DNA of 64,000 nucleotides from Algicoccus sp048820935 (lineage in GTDB: Bacteria; Pseudomonadota; Gammaproteobacteria; Burkholderiales; Burkholderiaceae_B). Shown here one piece after another: positions 45,826-54,315 of the stretch. The notes beneath the pieces were generated by a model. It was not told the DNA's origin and searched no databases. It saw only the letters and a list, made by a program, of their open reading frames with translations. Location of the stretch: NCBI RefSeq assembly GCF_048820935.1, contig NZ_JBMERD010000003.1:1-64000 (forward strand), read 5' to 3'. Each line of letters starts with the position of its first letter. Position 1 is the first letter of the stretch. The position numbers were made by a program, and so were the translations under genes.

Positions 45826-45970
45826 TTCGGCTCCATGATGCATGTTCTTTATTCTTCCCCCTCATGAGTCAGCCGCAAGCTGCAGTGAGTTGCTGAACTT
45901 GTGTGTGGTCGGATGCGAGGTTGCTCAATCGACTTGATCAAAACAATCAGGGCTTTTTTGCACAGCCATA

Positions 45971-45982
45971 TTGTCCGGACAA
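45971..45982. promoter_or_regulatory. Perfect 12-bp palindrome, possible operator upstream of aspA
   Basis: TTGTCCGGACAA reads the same on both strands. On the minus strand it sits between TGGACA (-35-like) and TATGGC (-10-like) 16 bp apart, about 145 bases before the aspA start; a further TGTCC half-site overlaps the -35 element. The form resembles operators of FadR-type GntR regulators, but none is encoded nearby. Confidence 0.35.
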
Positions 45983-46104
45983 AACATGTCCAGAATGATC
46001 AAGGTGATTTTGAGCGGAACTATCATACCGTACCAACGAACCATTTATGGTGGGTGAGACGGTTTTTTATTCGATTTTGTGTGTTTTTTTTGCTTTAGAT
46101 TTGT

Positions 46105-46923
46105 TCAGATCGGTGAAATGCCTTCATTCGCATCCGTCCAGCTTAAAACCAGTCGGGCAAATTGTTCATAACGTGAGACCGGATAAAAATGACCTGCACG
46201 ATCGAACCAATATGACTCCGCATGAGGAATATGGCGCTGCAATGTTTTTTGCAGCGCGTCTGGCACTAAAAGATCGTCGCGTGCGCCCATGATTAATGTG
46301 GGGCATTTGATTTTTCCGAGATCATCCAGTCGATCAAACGCCAGTAACGCTTCGATGCGTTCATGCACAATGCGTATGCGTTCCTCAGACCATTCTCTAG
46401 AGGGCATGGTCATCAGTTCCGGATGCTGCTCTAACCATTCGGTTGGAAACGCCAGAAATGGACTTAGTCGAGCATAAAGCCCAGGTTGTGTCAGTAAAAG
46501 CTCTTTGCGCAAGCCAAATAGGCTTTTCATATAGTTGTTTTGATGTCCCCAAGTGGCACTAAGCACCAATGAACGGACACGCTCTGGATTTTGTAGGGCG
46601 AGTGTCATGGCAATGCAGCCACCGGTCGAGTGCCCCACGATATGCGCGCTGGGTAAATCGATTTCATCCAGAATGGTGATGCAGTCTTGCGCCAGTTGTT
46701 CAATGCTTAACGGATCATTGCCGCGCGCAGAGGCACCGATCCCACGCTGATCAAACGTGATGCATCGTTGGCTTCGCATTTGTGCCGTTGATGCTTGCCA
46801 GAAGCAGGCGGTCCCTGCTAGGCCGCTGATAAACAACACGGGGTGACCTTTACCGACTTGTTGACCAAACAAGTGAGCACCATCCGGTAGTTTGATATCG
46901 AAGTTTTTGACAAAATCATTCAT
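46105..46923 (-). CDS. Alpha/beta-hydrolase fold protein
   Basis: A 272-residue esterase-like enzyme. The nucleophile elbow is GHSTGG, the oxyanion loop is FISGLAGTACFW, and the catalytic His is in DRAGHFYPV near the C-terminus, with an acidic residue in MGARDDLLVPD. DQRGIGAS is the family consensus before the elbow. It resembles RutD/PcaD-type carboxylesterases, but the substrate cannot be predicted. No signal peptide. It stands alone, in the same direction as aspA. Confidence 0.85.
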   Translation of the reverse strand: MNDFVKNFDIKLPDGAHLFGQQVGKGHPVLFISGLAGTACFWQASTAQMRSQRCITFDQRGIGASARGNDPLSIEQLAQDCITILDEIDLPSAHIVGHSTGGCIAMTLALQNPERVRSLVLSATWGHQNNYMKSLFGLRKELLLTQPGLYARLSPFLAFPTEWLEQHPELMTMPSREWSEERIRIVHERIEALLAFDRLDDLGKIKCPTLIMGARDDLLVPDALQKTLQRHIPHAESYWFDRAGHFYPVSRYEQFARLVLSWTDANEGISPI

Positions 46924-47198
46924 AGCATAAAGGGCAGGCTTGGCTCGCAGGGCGTCGAGTCAACGTTAGGTGTCTATCAATCAAAAGTGTGAGTCCTGTT
47001 GTTACAAAGACACCATAACTAGAAAGCTGTCTTGCGTCACGTTGTTTTACCGGACTTCTTATGCGTGTTTACCTGTAGACAAGAAGGGTTTTCGTCTAAG
47101 GGGTGCACGGGCACAAGAAGGGCACTATGTCAGTTTTGGGATGCATATGGCTCTGAATCAGATATGCGGCAGAAACAAAAAACAAGTGCTCAGAAAGC
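46924..47198. other. Gene-free stretch between tRNA-Lys and the hydrolase
   Basis: About 275 bases. A possible 81-codon frame from 46970 has no recognisable domain, no ribosome binding site and runs into the tRNA terminator, so I do not call it. The minus strand should hold the promoter of the hydrolase gene. Confidence 0.5.
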
Positions 47199-47228
47199 AA
47201 AAAAGGCCAATCTGATTTGATTGACCTT
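47199..47228 (-). terminator. Rho-independent terminator of tRNA-Lys
   Basis: On the minus strand AAGGTCAATC and GATTGGCCTT form a 10-bp stem (one G-T pair) with a 6-base loop, followed by a T run. It begins 11 bases after the tRNA CCA end. Confidence 0.85.
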
Positions 47229-47238
47229 TATGCAGTTT

Positions 47239-47314
47239 TGGTGGGTCGGCCGGGACTCGAACCCGGGACCAACGGATTAAAAGTCCGCTGCTCTACCGAC
47301 TGAGCTACCGACCC
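47239..47314 (-). tRNA. tRNA-Lys (anticodon TTT)
   Basis: A 76-base gene read on the minus strand. Acceptor stem GGGTCGG pairs with CCGACCC; the D arm AGCTCAGTCGGTAGAGC, the anticodon loop CTTTTAA (anticodon TTT), and the T arm CCCGGGTTCGAGTCCCGG are complete. The CCA end is encoded. Confidence 0.97.
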
Positions 47315-47526
47315 GCTCAAGCATTCAATTATTACCTTAAATTTTTTCGGTGTCAAGGCTTTGTTGCAGAAAAAACAAATTTATTTAAATGAATCCGCTG
47401 CAACAAAAAACTGAAATCGCATTGTAAGGCCAAAATGAATTTTGTGCAGATGATTTGGTTTTCTAAAAAAGAACTTTTGGAACGAGTGCTGTAATGCAGA
47501 ATTCAAGCAAAATTGCTAAAAAATAC

Positions 47527-47556
47527 TTGATATTGATAATGAGAATCTATATCATT
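47527..47556 (+). promoter_or_regulatory. Promoter with overlapping Fur-box-like motif, first heme receptor
   Basis: TTGATA (47527-47532) and TATCAT (47550-47555) are 17 bp apart. A 19-base Fur-box-like sequence (47535-47553, 16 of 19 matches to GATAATGATAATCATTATC) fills the spacer, so Fur-Fe would block polymerase. The motif TAATGAGAAT-N3-TATCATT is repeated before the second receptor. Confidence 0.75.
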
Positions 47557-47605
47557 CTCGGTTGTGTTTTTTGTAATTATCAATCAACTGAGTTATCGAA
47601 TCATC

Positions 47606-49858
47606 ATGGGTGTTTCTAGAAGTACGGTCTGCAATACGTTTCAATTGACCGCGTTGTCGATGGTTTTAGGATCGGCAAACGTGGTGGCTCAAGGAGTTCA
47701 TTCAACATCTTTAACTGCTGAGGCAGTGCAAACACCAGCCGCAACTCAACTCAAAGCAATTACAGTGATTGGAGATCCAGAAACGACCCAATTGCCGTGG
47801 GTTACAAAAACCACAAAGCAGATGTTGGATGCTTTGCTGGTCAACAATCTCAATGAGTTTGGTTCGCGAGTTGAGCCAGGTGTGAACTTTAATAACACCG
47901 CAAAAAGTATCAATATCAGAGGATTGCAAGGGACGCGCGTTGTGACGCGAATCGATGGTGTTCGGCAATCTTATCTGGAAGATGTCAGAAGCATAAGAGG
48001 TGGGATTCGTGGCGGATCTGATGCGTTTGACTTTGGTGCGTTGCATGCTGTGGATGTGATTCGCGGGAATGACTCTGCCGCTGTAGGGTCTGGTGCCTTA
48101 GGCGGTGTGCTGAATGTCCATAGCTTGCGCCCTGATGATGTGATTAATCCTGCCAATGATTTTGGCGTGATGGTCAGAACTGGCTATCAATCTCGTGATA
48201 ACAGCTGGATGCTCAATGGGGCGGTTGCTGCCAAAACAACCTTCGGGTTGCGCTGGTTATTTCAAGCTGGCGTAAAGCAGGGACATGAAATTAAGAATCA
48301 AGCAACAATCGGTGGTTACGGGGCTAAACGGAATCAGACAAATCCTAAGAGCTACACCCAGCAGAATTATCTGGTCAAGCTCGAACAACATTTTGAGGAT
48401 GGGCACGTCATTGATTTATCGGCGAATTACTTTGATCGACGTGATGATCTTTCAAACCTAGGTCAGGATGTTCTGATGTTTGCCCCGGGCCAAAGCTATG
48501 TGAATGAAGATCTGAAGCGACAAAGTTTGGCGCTAGGCTATACGTGGCATAAAACCACACAAGATGCATGGCTAGATACATTTAAAGCGAAGGCTTATTG
48601 GCAAAGTGTTGACTTGTGGAGTGCTTCCACGGCTTTAAGAACACGAATGCCTAAAGGCGATTACTACCGAAGAAACTCAATCCAAGAAACCACGTTAGGT
48701 CTTGATATGGCGATGACCAAAACCATACAGGGTCCGGTTACACAGCGTTGGGAGTTCGGTGGTGAATTTTACGGTTCGACTTTAAAACAGCACCTGAAGG
48801 GTCGCGATTCTTGCCCAGCCAAATTTGCGCCAGACTCCATTTGTGCTTATTTCAATAGCAATCAGTCTGACATGCCAAAGACTGAAGGGAAACACTTAGG
48901 CGTTTGGTTGCAAAATGAAATTGGGTTCTTTGATGATTCATTGATGTTGACACCGGCGATTCGTTTTGATGAGTATCGCTACACACCGAGTATTGGTGGA
49001 TCGTATTTGGCTGATAATCCATCCGCAATATCCCTACCATCAAGAAGTGCGCAGGCCTGGTCGCCAAAAGTGAATCTGAGCTGGACACCGATTCAGAATC
49101 TCACCCTGTATGCGCAGTATGCCACTGGTTTTAACGCACCGACAGTTACACAGCTCTACAGTCGTTACGGCTCTCCAACCCTTTATTTGTTTACTGGTAA
49201 TCCGAATCTAAAAGCAGAAAGAAGTCATGGTTGGGAGTTTGGGGTCAAAACGGGTGATGAGCATGCGCAAGGTGCTTTGACCTGGTTTGACACGAGTTAC
49301 AGCCAATTCATTGATCAAGTCGCATTGCCGAAGGTAGCTCTGTACCCAATGGGTGTGACGAGTTTTGATAATTTGAGCGATGTTCGTATTTACGGTCTTG
49401 AAGCGAAAGCACATTGGGCGTTTAGTCGCGGGTGGCGCCTCGATGGTTCGATGGCTTGGACTGTGGGTAAGGATCGTGCCACAAATAGATATCTGAACTC
49501 AGTTGCGCCGCTCAGACTGATTGTGGGTTTGTCGTATGACAGTGAGCAATGGGGCGTTCGAGGCCAGTTCACTGCCACGATGGCAAGAACCAAGGTGGCT
49601 TATCCTGAAGCAACGTTGACGCATAAATATCCTGATTTCAAAGCGCCTGGCTATGGCTTGGTGGATGTGACAGCGTACTGGAAGCCGTCTGCAATCAAAG
49701 GTCTTACCGTTCAAGCCGGCTTGTTTAACGTGTTTGACAAAACATATTGGAATGCGTTGGATGTGCCTCGCGCAGGGTCAGCGCCAATCGCCCGAGGTGT
49801 GGACTATTACACGCAACCAGGCCGAAATTTCGCAGTGAATCTGACTTACAAATACTAA
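47606..49858 (+). CDS. TonB-dependent outer-membrane receptor, heme/hemoprotein type (copy 1)
   Basis: A 750-residue receptor with signal peptide (cleavage after VVAQ region), plug domain (LKAITVIGD TonB box-like segment, then LNEFGSRVEPGVNFNNTAKSINIRG and GSGALGGVL) and a 22-strand barrel ending in the aromatic YKY. It belongs to the heme-receptor group by resemblance to BhuR/HmuR. The FRAP and NPDL boxes of heme receptors appear as FNAPT and NPNL, but no His lies between them. The ATG at 47606 sits about 44 bases after the expected transcription start; the upstream GTG at 47564 would leave a UTR of only a few bases. It is monocistronic, ending at a terminator, and very similar to the next receptor. 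Confidence 0.9.
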   Translation: MGVSRSTVCNTFQLTALSMVLGSANVVAQGVHSTSLTAEAVQTPAATQLKAITVIGDPETTQLPWVTKTTKQMLDALLVNNLNEFGSRVEPGVNFNNTAKSINIRGLQGTRVVTRIDGVRQSYLEDVRSIRGGIRGGSDAFDFGALHAVDVIRGNDSAAVGSGALGGVLNVHSLRPDDVINPANDFGVMVRTGYQSRDNSWMLNGAVAAKTTFGLRWLFQAGVKQGHEIKNQATIGGYGAKRNQTNPKSYTQQNYLVKLEQHFEDGHVIDLSANYFDRRDDLSNLGQDVLMFAPGQSYVNEDLKRQSLALGYTWHKTTQDAWLDTFKAKAYWQSVDLWSASTALRTRMPKGDYYRRNSIQETTLGLDMAMTKTIQGPVTQRWEFGGEFYGSTLKQHLKGRDSCPAKFAPDSICAYFNSNQSDMPKTEGKHLGVWLQNEIGFFDDSLMLTPAIRFDEYRYTPSIGGSYLADNPSAISLPSRSAQAWSPKVNLSWTPIQNLTLYAQYATGFNAPTVTQLYSRYGSPTLYLFTGNPNLKAERSHGWEFGVKTGDEHAQGALTWFDTSYSQFIDQVALPKVALYPMGVTSFDNLSDVRIYGLEAKAHWAFSRGWRLDGSMAWTVGKDRATNRYLNSVAPLRLIVGLSYDSEQWGVRGQFTATMARTKVAYPEATLTHKYPDFKAPGYGLVDVTAYWKPSAIKGLTVQAGLFNVFDKTYWNALDVPRAGSAPIARGVDYYTQPGRNFAVNLTYKY

Positions 49859-49891
49859 TTCCCCTTCATGCGAGTCATCAAATAATCAAGG

Positions 49892-49944
49892 ATTCGACCC
49901 TGTGCTCATCATCTTTTTGAATTAATACAGGGTCGATGTTTTTG
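49892..49944 (+). terminator. Rho-independent terminator between the two receptor genes
   Basis: TCGACCCTGT (49894-49903) pairs perfectly with ACAGGGTCGA (49927-49936), with a 23-base loop, followed by TGTTTTTG. It separates the two receptor transcription units. Confidence 0.7.
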
Positions 49945-50055
49945 TTGTTTTTGAGGGAATTTTGTAATGTGTTGATTTAAATCAAAATAAAAGGATTTCA
50001 AATCGCTTTTGTGTGAAGAACTTATTTAAGTTTTAGTTAGTAACTGATTTTAGGT

Positions 50056-50085
50056 TTGCGAATCGTAATGAGAATATGTATCATT
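50056..50085 (+). promoter_or_regulatory. Promoter with overlapping Fur-box-like motif, heme operon
   Basis: TTGCGA (50056-50061) and TATCAT (50079-50084) are 17 bp apart. The spacer and -10 carry TAATGAGAAT-N3-TATCATT (50066-50085), the same motif and geometry as before copy 1; the fit to the classical 19-base Fur box is weaker (13 of 19). Confidence 0.65.
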
Positions 50086-50129
50086 TGCGTTCCTGCATTA
50101 AAACAAACCAACTTATTCACACGGCGGAT

Positions 50130-52355
50130 ATGGATACTTCTGATATAGCAGTTCGGGGCGCGCTTGGAGTCATCGCGCTCTCAGCAGCATTGGGGACTCA
50201 CAGCGTCATGGCGCAATCAGCGCAAAACACTACGACTCAACATGAGGGTGCGCAAAGTTCGGAAACACAACAGTTCGACACAATTACGGTGACGGGTGAA
50301 GTTTCAGTCGAACAAACCCCTTGGGTCACCGAAACAACGCGTAGGGAGCTAGATGCACTACAAGTGACAGATTTAAATGAATTGGGTGCGCGAATTGATC
50401 CTGGTGTGAACTACAACACCACGAGCAAGAGCGTTAATATCCGCGGTCTTGAAGGTACCCGCGTTGTGACGCGTATTGATGGTATCCGTCAGCCGTATAT
50501 TACTGAAATCCGTGGTGACGTGAAAGGCGGTGCCAATGCATTTGATTTTGCGTCGCTCAGTGCTGTTGATGTTGTTCGTGGAACTGATTCTACGGCTGTG
50601 GGTTCTGGTGCGTTGGGTGGTGTGCTCGATGTGCGCACCCTGCGTCCGTACGATTTGATTAATCCTGAGCGCGGATATGGCGTGATTGGTAAAACAGGCT
50701 ATTACTCGGTTGATAACAGCTGGACGTTGAATGGTGCAGTTGCTGCGGAAACTGATTTTGGTTTGCGCTGGTTGTTTCAAGCAGGCGTACGTTCAGGCGA
50801 TGCCATGCAGAACGCCGGAAAGGTGGGCGGCTATGGAACAAAGCGCTCAGAGGTTAATCCCAGTAATTACACTCAACAAAGCTATTTACTCAGAGCAGAG
50901 CAAAGTTTTGATGGCGGACATGAATTGGGTTTGAGTGCCTCTTACTTTGATCGCTCAGAAGATGAGAATCAGTTGAATCAGAGTCCAACGACATATACGC
51001 CTGGACGCAATATGTTGGATTCCAAACTCAAGCGTCAAAGCGTTGCGCTGGATTATGGTTGGGTGAGTCCAAGAGAAGGGATGTTGATTGACGCGTTCAA
51101 TGCGAAAATCTGGTGGCAGAAAGTTGAGTCATCTGAGACTCAGGATGCGTGGCGACTGACGACGCCAATTGGTGATTTTTATCGCCAAAATAAGGTCGAA
51201 GAGTCAATGTATGGTCTGAGCTTTGATATGAACAAAGCGTTTCGTGGACCAGTGAGTCAATTCTGGGAGTTTGGGCTTGAGTATTACGGTACAGAACTCA
51301 AGCAACAGCAGATAGGGCGAGATTCATGCCCAGCGAACTCTCCTCCTTTTTCAACATGCGGTTTCTTCCATAATAATCAGGCCGACTTGCCGACCGTAGA
51401 TGGTAAGAATTTAGGTGTTTGGTTGCAAAATACGGTTGGGTTCTTTGATGATCGTTTGACGATTACACCAGCCATTCGTTTTGATGATTACAGCTATTCA
51501 CCCAAAACGAATGCGAATTTCAATAGTAATCCAGTCTTTACATCACTGTCTTCAAGAAGTGGCCAGGCTTGGTCGCCGAAAGTCTTAGTGTCGTGGAAGG
51601 CAACTCAGGATCTGACGCTGTATGGTCAGTACTCCAAAGGCTTTAATGCACCGACGCCCACGCAGTTATACAGCCAATTTGGTGCGCCCGGTTTGTATCT
51701 ACGAAATGGTAACCCTGACCTGAAAGATGAACGTAGTCATGGTTGGGAGTTTGGTGCGAAATATGCAGCCAAAACTTACAGTGCCTCGATCACATGGTTT
51801 GATACCTCTTATAGTAATTTTATCGAAGAGGCCGCATCGACTTGGGATCCACGCTATCCATTGGGCGTCTTTAGCTATGAAAACAGAGCGGATGTCAGAA
51901 TTTACGGTATCGAAGCACGTGGAGATTGGACATTTAGTCCAGGATGGAATGTCTATGGTTCATTGGCCTGGACAGAAGGTAAAGATCGTCACCTGAATCA
52001 GTACCTGAATAGTGTCGCACCATTGCGCGGTATTTTAGGTCTGTCTTATGAGGCAGAGCAGTGGGGTGCCCGAGCACAAATGACCATGGCTGCAGCACGT
52101 ACCAAAGTGCAAGATCCGACCACAAACTTTAAGGCACCTGGCTATGGGATCGTTGATTTGACCGCCTATTGGAAACCTGCGGCGGTCAAAGGTCTGACGC
52201 TCCAGGCTGGTCTCTTCAACGTCTTTAATAAAACCTACTGGAATGCGCTTGATGTTCCTGACACGGTCAGCGCCCGACCAACTAGTGTGTCATCCGTTGA
52301 TTACTATACGCAACCCGGTCGCAATTTCTCTCTCTCCCTTACCTATCAATACTGA
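50130..52355 (+). CDS. hmuR: TonB-dependent outer-membrane heme receptor (copy 2), first gene of the heme operon
   Basis: A 741-residue paralog of the preceding receptor, same architecture: signal peptide (ending near SVMAQ), TonB-box-like FDTITVTGE, plug with LNELGARIDPGVNYNTTSKSVNIRG and a barrel ending YQY. The heme-receptor boxes read FNAPT and NPDL without a histidine between them. The ATG at 50130 is used because the upstream in-frame ATG at 50076 lies inside the promoter spacer. hmuS follows 17 bases later, so this copy leads the hmuSTUV-tonB-exbBD unit. No ECF sigma or anti-sigma genes (as in Bordetella hurIR) are nearby. Confidence 0.9.
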   Translation: MDTSDIAVRGALGVIALSAALGTHSVMAQSAQNTTTQHEGAQSSETQQFDTITVTGEVSVEQTPWVTETTRRELDALQVTDLNELGARIDPGVNYNTTSKSVNIRGLEGTRVVTRIDGIRQPYITEIRGDVKGGANAFDFASLSAVDVVRGTDSTAVGSGALGGVLDVRTLRPYDLINPERGYGVIGKTGYYSVDNSWTLNGAVAAETDFGLRWLFQAGVRSGDAMQNAGKVGGYGTKRSEVNPSNYTQQSYLLRAEQSFDGGHELGLSASYFDRSEDENQLNQSPTTYTPGRNMLDSKLKRQSVALDYGWVSPREGMLIDAFNAKIWWQKVESSETQDAWRLTTPIGDFYRQNKVEESMYGLSFDMNKAFRGPVSQFWEFGLEYYGTELKQQQIGRDSCPANSPPFSTCGFFHNNQADLPTVDGKNLGVWLQNTVGFFDDRLTITPAIRFDDYSYSPKTNANFNSNPVFTSLSSRSGQAWSPKVLVSWKATQDLTLYGQYSKGFNAPTPTQLYSQFGAPGLYLRNGNPDLKDERSHGWEFGAKYAAKTYSASITWFDTSYSNFIEEAASTWDPRYPLGVFSYENRADVRIYGIEARGDWTFSPGWNVYGSLAWTEGKDRHLNQYLNSVAPLRGILGLSYEAEQWGARAQMTMAAARTKVQDPTTNFKAPGYGIVDLTAYWKPAAVKGLTLQAGLFNVFNKTYWNALDVPDTVSARPTSVSSVDYYTQPGRNFSLSLTYQY

Positions 52356-52372
52356 TTGGAGCTAGTCACGAT

Positions 52373-53455
52373 ATGTTGAACGAAATTAAAATTCCTCAGG
52401 GGTCTGAAGACACCCAAAAGATTTATGAAGCTGAGCGCGCTAAAGTGTGCGCCAAATATGAAGCACTTGATGAAGAGGCTCGTAAGAATCGCGCCCGTCA
52501 GATTGCACAATTGTTGGGTATTTCTGAAGCGCAGTGGGTTGCAACTAGCTGCGGACCGATCCAGAGCATCCGTCTGGAAGGAACCGGGCAATCCTTGTTC
52601 GATGAAATCGGTTCCTTGGGCCGTGTGATGGCATTGACACGCAACGAAAGCTGCGTGCATGAGCGTCATGGACGTTACGAAGATATTCGTACCGGTGGTC
52701 ATGTGGGTCTGGTGCTTGGGCCCGATATTGACCTGCGAATCTTCTTCCAAGTCTGGTCTGATGTCTGGGCTGTGAAAGAAAACGATCGATATAGCCTGCA
52801 GTTTTTTGATCGCGAAGGCACTGCCAGCCACAAGATCTATTGCACAGCTGAAACAGATATGGACGCCTATCGCGCTCTGGTTCAAAAGCATGCTGCTGCA
52901 CCACAATGGCCACAGATTACACCGATACCAAAAGAAACACCGGGCGACACAGTGGATGATGTGGAAATGTTCCGCGATTCATGGCGTGCAATGAATGACA
53001 CGCATGATTTCTTCCCATTGATGCGGACTTTTAATGTCAGCCGTTTGGGTGCGTTGAACGCTGCTGGTCCAGAGCTTGCGCAATCTGTTGATATCGCATC
53101 TGTGGATCACATGTTGCGTACGGCTTCAGAACAAAAAATGCCCATTATGTGCTTTGTTGGTAACCGCGGCATGATTCAAATTCATACAGGTCCAGTTGAG
53201 CGCATTGTGGAACGTGGCCCTTGGTTGAATGTGCTGGATCCAAACTTTAACATGCACCTTGACGTTAGCCGTATTGACCAAGTCTGGGTCGTGAGCAAGC
53301 CAACACCTGAAGGTCCAGTCACATCACTGGAAGCCTATGATGCAGATGGTGAAATGATCGTCCAATACTTCGGTCAACGAAAAGAAGGTACGCCTGAGCG
53401 TGCTGAATGGCGTGATTTGATGGAATCCTACTGCAAGGAGCCCATCGCATCATGA
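52373..53455 (+). CDS. hmuS: Heme-handling protein HmuS/HemS (ChuS family)
   Basis: Cytoplasmic protein of 360 residues that receives imported heme; family members bind, traffic or degrade it. The two-repeat structure is visible: the first half contains GRVMALTRNESCVHERHGRYEDI and GPDIDLRIFF, the second MPIMCFVGNRGMIQIHTGPVERI with DPNFNMHLDV. The histidines in these stretches are candidates for heme ligation. It follows hmuR by 17 bases and overlaps hmuT by ATGA, so the cytoplasmic and periplasmic components are made together. Confidence 0.93.
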   Translation: MLNEIKIPQGSEDTQKIYEAERAKVCAKYEALDEEARKNRARQIAQLLGISEAQWVATSCGPIQSIRLEGTGQSLFDEIGSLGRVMALTRNESCVHERHGRYEDIRTGGHVGLVLGPDIDLRIFFQVWSDVWAVKENDRYSLQFFDREGTASHKIYCTAETDMDAYRALVQKHAAAPQWPQITPIPKETPGDTVDDVEMFRDSWRAMNDTHDFFPLMRTFNVSRLGALNAAGPELAQSVDIASVDHMLRTASEQKMPIMCFVGNRGMIQIHTGPVERIVERGPWLNVLDPNFNMHLDVSRIDQVWVVSKPTPEGPVTSLEAYDADGEMIVQYFGQRKEGTPERAEWRDLMESYCKEPIAS

Positions 53456-54315
53456 GATTTGGCTTGAATACAGGCCGTAAGCTGGCGGCGTTAGCCGCCA
53501 GCTTAATCAGTTTCTGCGCGTTGGCCGACGCCGATCAGAAACTGGATTCAACACGTCTGGTGACCCTAGGTGGCCCTGTAACCGAGATTGTGTATGCCTT
53601 GGGTCAAGAGGGTCGACTGGTTGGGACAGACTTGTCGAGTGTGTATCCAGTGCAAGCTCAGGAGTTACCGAGCGTCGGTTATTATCGTCGTCTGCCGCCC
53701 GAAGGTGTGGCTTCATTAAATCCGACACTCGTCATTGCTTCAGAAAACGCAGGTCCACCGCAAGTCTTGGAGCAACTCAAAACACTGGGCATTCCTGTCG
53801 TGATGGTGTCAGATAAACCGTCGCTGGATTCGATGCGTCAGCGTGTCAAAGACGTTGCTAAAGTGCTTGATGTTCAAGAAAAAGGTGATGAAATTATTGA
53901 TGCGGTGTTTACGGAAATGGACAAGGTCAGTCACAAGCCTGAGAAACCAGTAACAGGTATGACCGTGGTGCTCAGAGGCGGTACATTACTTGGTGCGGGT
54001 GGTGATACGGCTGCGAACCTTGTGTTGGAATCTGCTGGTGTCAGTAATGTACTCAGTGATGTGCAAAGCTTCAGACCGCTGTCAGCTGAGATCGTGTCCG
54101 CATTGGCGCCTGAAATGATCGTGGTTACCACCAGCACGGTGGATGCGATGGGCGGTTTGGATGCTGTGAAAAAAAGCCCAGTGCTGTCGATGACGCCTGC
54201 TGTCAAAAATGACAAAGTTGTTGTGTTAGATGACTTGCTTGCGCAGGCATTTGGCTTACGATTGCCACAGGCGATTAAGACAGTTCGCGATGGAGCATTT
54301 GGTGCAGACCAATAA
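53452..54315 (+). CDS. hmuT: Periplasmic heme-binding protein HmuT
   Basis: Cluster-A3-type (FecB-like) binding protein, 287 residues with a Sec signal peptide (RKLAALAASLISFCALA). TLGGPVTEIVYALGQEGRLVGTD opens the mature domain, and SVGYYRRLPPEGVASLNPTLVI has the tyrosines that coordinate heme in HmuT/ShuT homologues. The C-terminus overlaps the start of hmuU. It delivers heme to HmuUV. Confidence 0.92.
   Translation: MRFGLNTGRKLAALAASLISFCALADADQKLDSTRLVTLGGPVTEIVYALGQEGRLVGTDLSSVYPVQAQELPSVGYYRRLPPEGVASLNPTLVIASENAGPPQVLEQLKTLGIPVVMVSDKPSLDSMRQRVKDVAKVLDVQEKGDEIIDAVFTEMDKVSHKPEKPVTGMTVVLRGGTLLGAGGDTAANLVLESAGVSNVLSDVQSFRPLSAEIVSALAPEMIVVTTSTVDAMGGLDAVKKSPVLSMTPAVKNDKVVVLDDLLAQAFGLRLPQAIKTVRDGAFGADQ

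Noticed and set aside
46970..47215. An 81-codon plus-strand frame next to tRNA-Lys
   Set aside because: No ribosome binding site, Cys-rich random-looking sequence, and it runs into the tRNA terminator.
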